Below are positions 62,500-64,000 of a stretch of DNA of 64,000 bases, in pieces. Both the position numbers and the translations under genes were made by a program. Location of the stretch: the NCBI RefSeq assembly GCF_008275125.1, contig NZ_CP043473.1:682001-746000 (forward strand), read 5' to 3'. Each line of letters begins with the position of its first letter. Within the stretch, counting starts at the first letter, position 1. The notes under the pieces were generated by a model, which made no database searches, was not told the origin of the DNA, and was given only the letters and a program-made list of their open reading frames with translations. This stretch comes from Chromobacterium paludis (GTDB lineage: Bacteria > Pseudomonadota > Gammaproteobacteria > Burkholderiales > Chromobacteriaceae).

Positions 62500-63414
62500 A
62501 TGAGTCCAATCAGACTCCCCTCGCTCAACGCGCTGCGGGCTTTCGATGCCGCTGCGCGCCACTTGAGCTTCGTCCGCGCCGCCGATGAGCTCTGTTTGAC
62601 TCAAGGCGCCATCAGCCTGCAAATCCGCCAGCTGGAGGAGATGCTGGGCCATCCGCTATTCGAGAGGCGAAACCGGGCCGTTTTCCTGACGCGGGCCGGT
62701 CTGCGTTTGCAGGAAGTCAGCTCGGATGTGCTGCGTCGATTGGAGCAGGGCATGCGCGAATTCCAGGCGCCCGCGCACGAGCAGCCTCTGGTGGTGTCCT
62801 GTGAGCCAACCATTGCGATGCGCTGGCTGATTCCCAAGCTGGCTTCATTTCACCAAGCGCATCCAGCGGTACAGATCCACTTGCTGGCCGCCGGCGGTGA
62901 AATCGATTTTTCCGCCTGCCGCGTCGATTTGGCCTTGCGTCGCAATGATTTCGCCTGGCGATCCGAATACCACGCGGAGGTGGTCGGCCGGGAGTGGGTG
63001 GCGCCGGTATGTCAGCCCGGCCTGGCGGTGGCCAGTCAGGGCGATCTGAATGCGCGCTGTCGCCTGCATACCTTGTCCCGCCCCTCGGCCTGGGAGGATT
63101 GGCACCGCTGCACAGGACGGTCAGATGGTTCGGACCCTGCCTGGAGCAAATGCTTCGAACACTTTTATCTGAGCCTGCAGGCCGCGGCCTCGGGACTCGG
63201 CGTCGCCATGGCTTCAGTTTATATGGTGGAAAGCGAGATGCTGGATGGCCGACTGGCCGCGCCATTCGGATTTGTCGAGGATGGCAGCGAATATATTCTG
63301 TTGTCGGCGGAGCCTTTTTCTGGCGATGCGCGTCGGCAAGCATTCTTGGCGTGGATTCGGCAAAGCTTTAATGATTCCGCCAGCCTGCTGATTGCCGATG
63401 CCGAACATGGCTGA
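62500..63414 (+). CDS. GcvA/AmpR-type LysR transcription regulator
   Basis: The 304-aa regulator begins IRLPSLNALRAFDAAARHLS, the GcvA-type helix-turn-helix opening, followed by LTQGAISLQIRQLEEMLGHP and FERRNRAVFLTRAGLRLQEV. The C-terminal sensing domain has VSCEPTIAMRWLIPKLASFH and AAASGLGVAMASVYMVESEM. It faces the dioxygenase operon head to head across 124 AT-rich bases, so it probably controls it in response to an amino acid or related signal. Confidence 0.9.
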   Translation: MSPIRLPSLNALRAFDAAARHLSFVRAADELCLTQGAISLQIRQLEEMLGHPLFERRNRAVFLTRAGLRLQEVSSDVLRRLEQGMREFQAPAHEQPLVVSCEPTIAMRWLIPKLASFHQAHPAVQIHLLAAGGEIDFSACRVDLALRRNDFAWRSEYHAEVVGREWVAPVCQPGLAVASQGDLNARCRLHTLSRPSAWEDWHRCTGRSDGSDPAWSKCFEHFYLSLQAAASGLGVAMASVYMVESEMLDGRLAAPFGFVEDGSEYILLSAEPFSGDARRQAFLAWIRQSFNDSASLLIADAEHG

Positions 63415-63674
63415 TGGGAAGCGAGAGCATCGGCGCGCGTGTCATTTGGCCAATAGCATTTTAGGCGGTAGCGGGGCGCGCAGAGGGTTGCCTGTTTGAT
63501 TGCTTGATGGATTGTTTGACATTTATTATTTTTCGATGGCGAATTTCTCTAATATTCGAGATTAATGTTTGATGTGCAATAAAAAAATAATGTTTTGAGA
63601 CGGAAATTTTTGATCGAAAAGAATAGAATGCCGCTGGGCCTCATGCCCATTATAAAAATCGAAAGGCATTTGTG
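63415..63674 (+). other. AT-rich intergenic region before the cpdB-like gene
   Basis: This 260-base stretch between LysR and the lipoprotein gene is notably AT-rich. It should contain the promoter of the downstream gene. No convincing -35/-10 pair, terminator or coding frame was identified. Confidence 0.4.
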
Positions 63675-64000
63675 ATGACGATGAAGACTCTCGTGCTGCC
63701 CAGCCTGGTGCTGGCGGCGTTGACGGGCTGCTCCACCACGACGAGCAATCAACCGGTAGAAGGCAGCACGGTAAACGTGACGCTGCTGGAAACCACCGAT
63801 ATCCATCAAAACGTGCTCAGCTATGATTATTACAAGCTGGCCGCCAATCCTTCGTTTGGTTTGGAGCGTGCGGCCACCTTGATTCAGCAGGCGCGCGCGC
63901 AGTATCCGAATAACCTGCTGCTGGATGACGGCGATCTGATTCAAGGCACGGCGCTGGGCGATTACCAGGCGGTGGTCAATCCGGTGAAATGCTCGGACAC
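63675..64000 (+). CDS. cpdB: 2',3'-cyclic-nucleotide 2'-phosphodiesterase/3'-nucleotidase (CpdB-like lipoprotein), 5' part
   Basis: Only the first 108 codons are visible, and the frame is open to the right edge. The start is ATG 63675 with AAAGG about eight bases upstream, and a second ATG lies at 63681. The signal peptide ends in the lipobox LTGC, so the protein is a lipoprotein. The metallophosphoesterase motifs LLETTDIHQNVLSYDYYKL and LLLDDGDLIQGTALGDYQ are typical of the CpdB family, which hydrolyses 2',3'-cyclic nucleotides and 3'-nucleotides in the periplasm. E. coli CpdB is not a lipoprotein. Confidence 0.85.
   Translation, partial: MTMKTLVLPSLVLAALTGCSTTTSNQPVEGSTVNVTLLETTDIHQNVLSYDYYKLAANPSFGLERAATLIQQARAQYPNNLLLDDGDLIQGTALGDYQAVVNPVKCSD

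Overview
The window looks like chromosomal DNA of a high-GC betaproteobacterium of the Neisseriales, most like Chromobacterium. This rests on protein flavour and gene order (recA-recX-alaS, pcnB-folK-deoxynucleoside kinase-panBCD, dnaX-ybaB-recR) and was not checked by any database search. Coding density is high. Because of the GC bias, many long antisense open frames occur and were discarded. No insertion sequence, prophage, CRISPR array, rRNA or replication origin was seen.

Layout. 1-2.7 kb: murB (cut by the left edge), a MATE exporter and a small unknown gene, all on the minus strand. 2.8-11.4 kb: a complete potassium-responsive kdp operon on the minus strand, in the order unnamed 30-aa ORF, kdpF, kdpA, kdpB, kdpC, kdpD, kdpE. 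It has a KdpE-type operator upstream and an intrinsic terminator downstream. 11.5-14.4 kb: a small basic protein, a TSUP-family permease, an orphan periplasmic binding protein and a GNAT acetyltransferase. 14.4-19.1 kb: recA-recX-SRPBCC-alaS on the minus strand. 19.2-24.6 kb: hrcA, mltB, dnaX, ybaB and recR on the plus strand. 24.6-29.4 kb: a second orphan binding protein, then a sensor kinase, a CheY-like regulator and a receiver-GGDEF protein with overlapping genes. 29.5-33.4 kb: lolA, nadE, a DUF482/FemAB-like protein and two identical tandem tRNA-Ser(GGA) genes. 33.4-40.9 kb: a small possible papain-like cysteine hydrolase, a receiver-PAS-PAS-GGDEF-EAL protein and a very large hybrid histidine kinase. 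40.9-45.2 kb: a molybdopterin cluster (YdeP-like oxidoreductase, winged-helix protein, fdhD, mobA). 45.4-51.2 kb: a tripartite RND efflux system. 51.4-55.5 kb: a coupled minus-strand group (zinc-type dehydrogenase, ABM-domain protein, HSL-type hydrolase, OpuAC-like protein lacking a signal peptide) and a divergent LysR regulator. 55.6-60.3 kb: pcnB, folK, a deoxynucleoside kinase and panB-panC-panD. 60.3-63.4 kb: a small cassette of a 2OG-Fe(II) dioxygenase (PF10014-like), a LysE-type exporter and a ThrH-like phosphatase, with a divergent GcvA-type LysR. 63.7 kb to the right edge: the start of a lipoprotein 2',3'-cyclic-nucleotide phosphodiesterase.

How the parts work together. The kdp block is self-contained: KdpD/KdpE sense low potassium and act on the operator upstream of their own operon. 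Two signalling blocks (24.6-29.4 and 34.2-40.9 kb) point to cyclic-di-GMP control. The dioxygenase-exporter-LysR cassette is the most interesting metabolic proposal: a free amino acid may be hydroxylated and then exported. The possible NlpC/Tae-like cysteine hydrolase beside the tRNA pair, the unnamed ORF coupled to kdpF, and several long inverted repeats in intergenic DNA are the other items worth follow-up.
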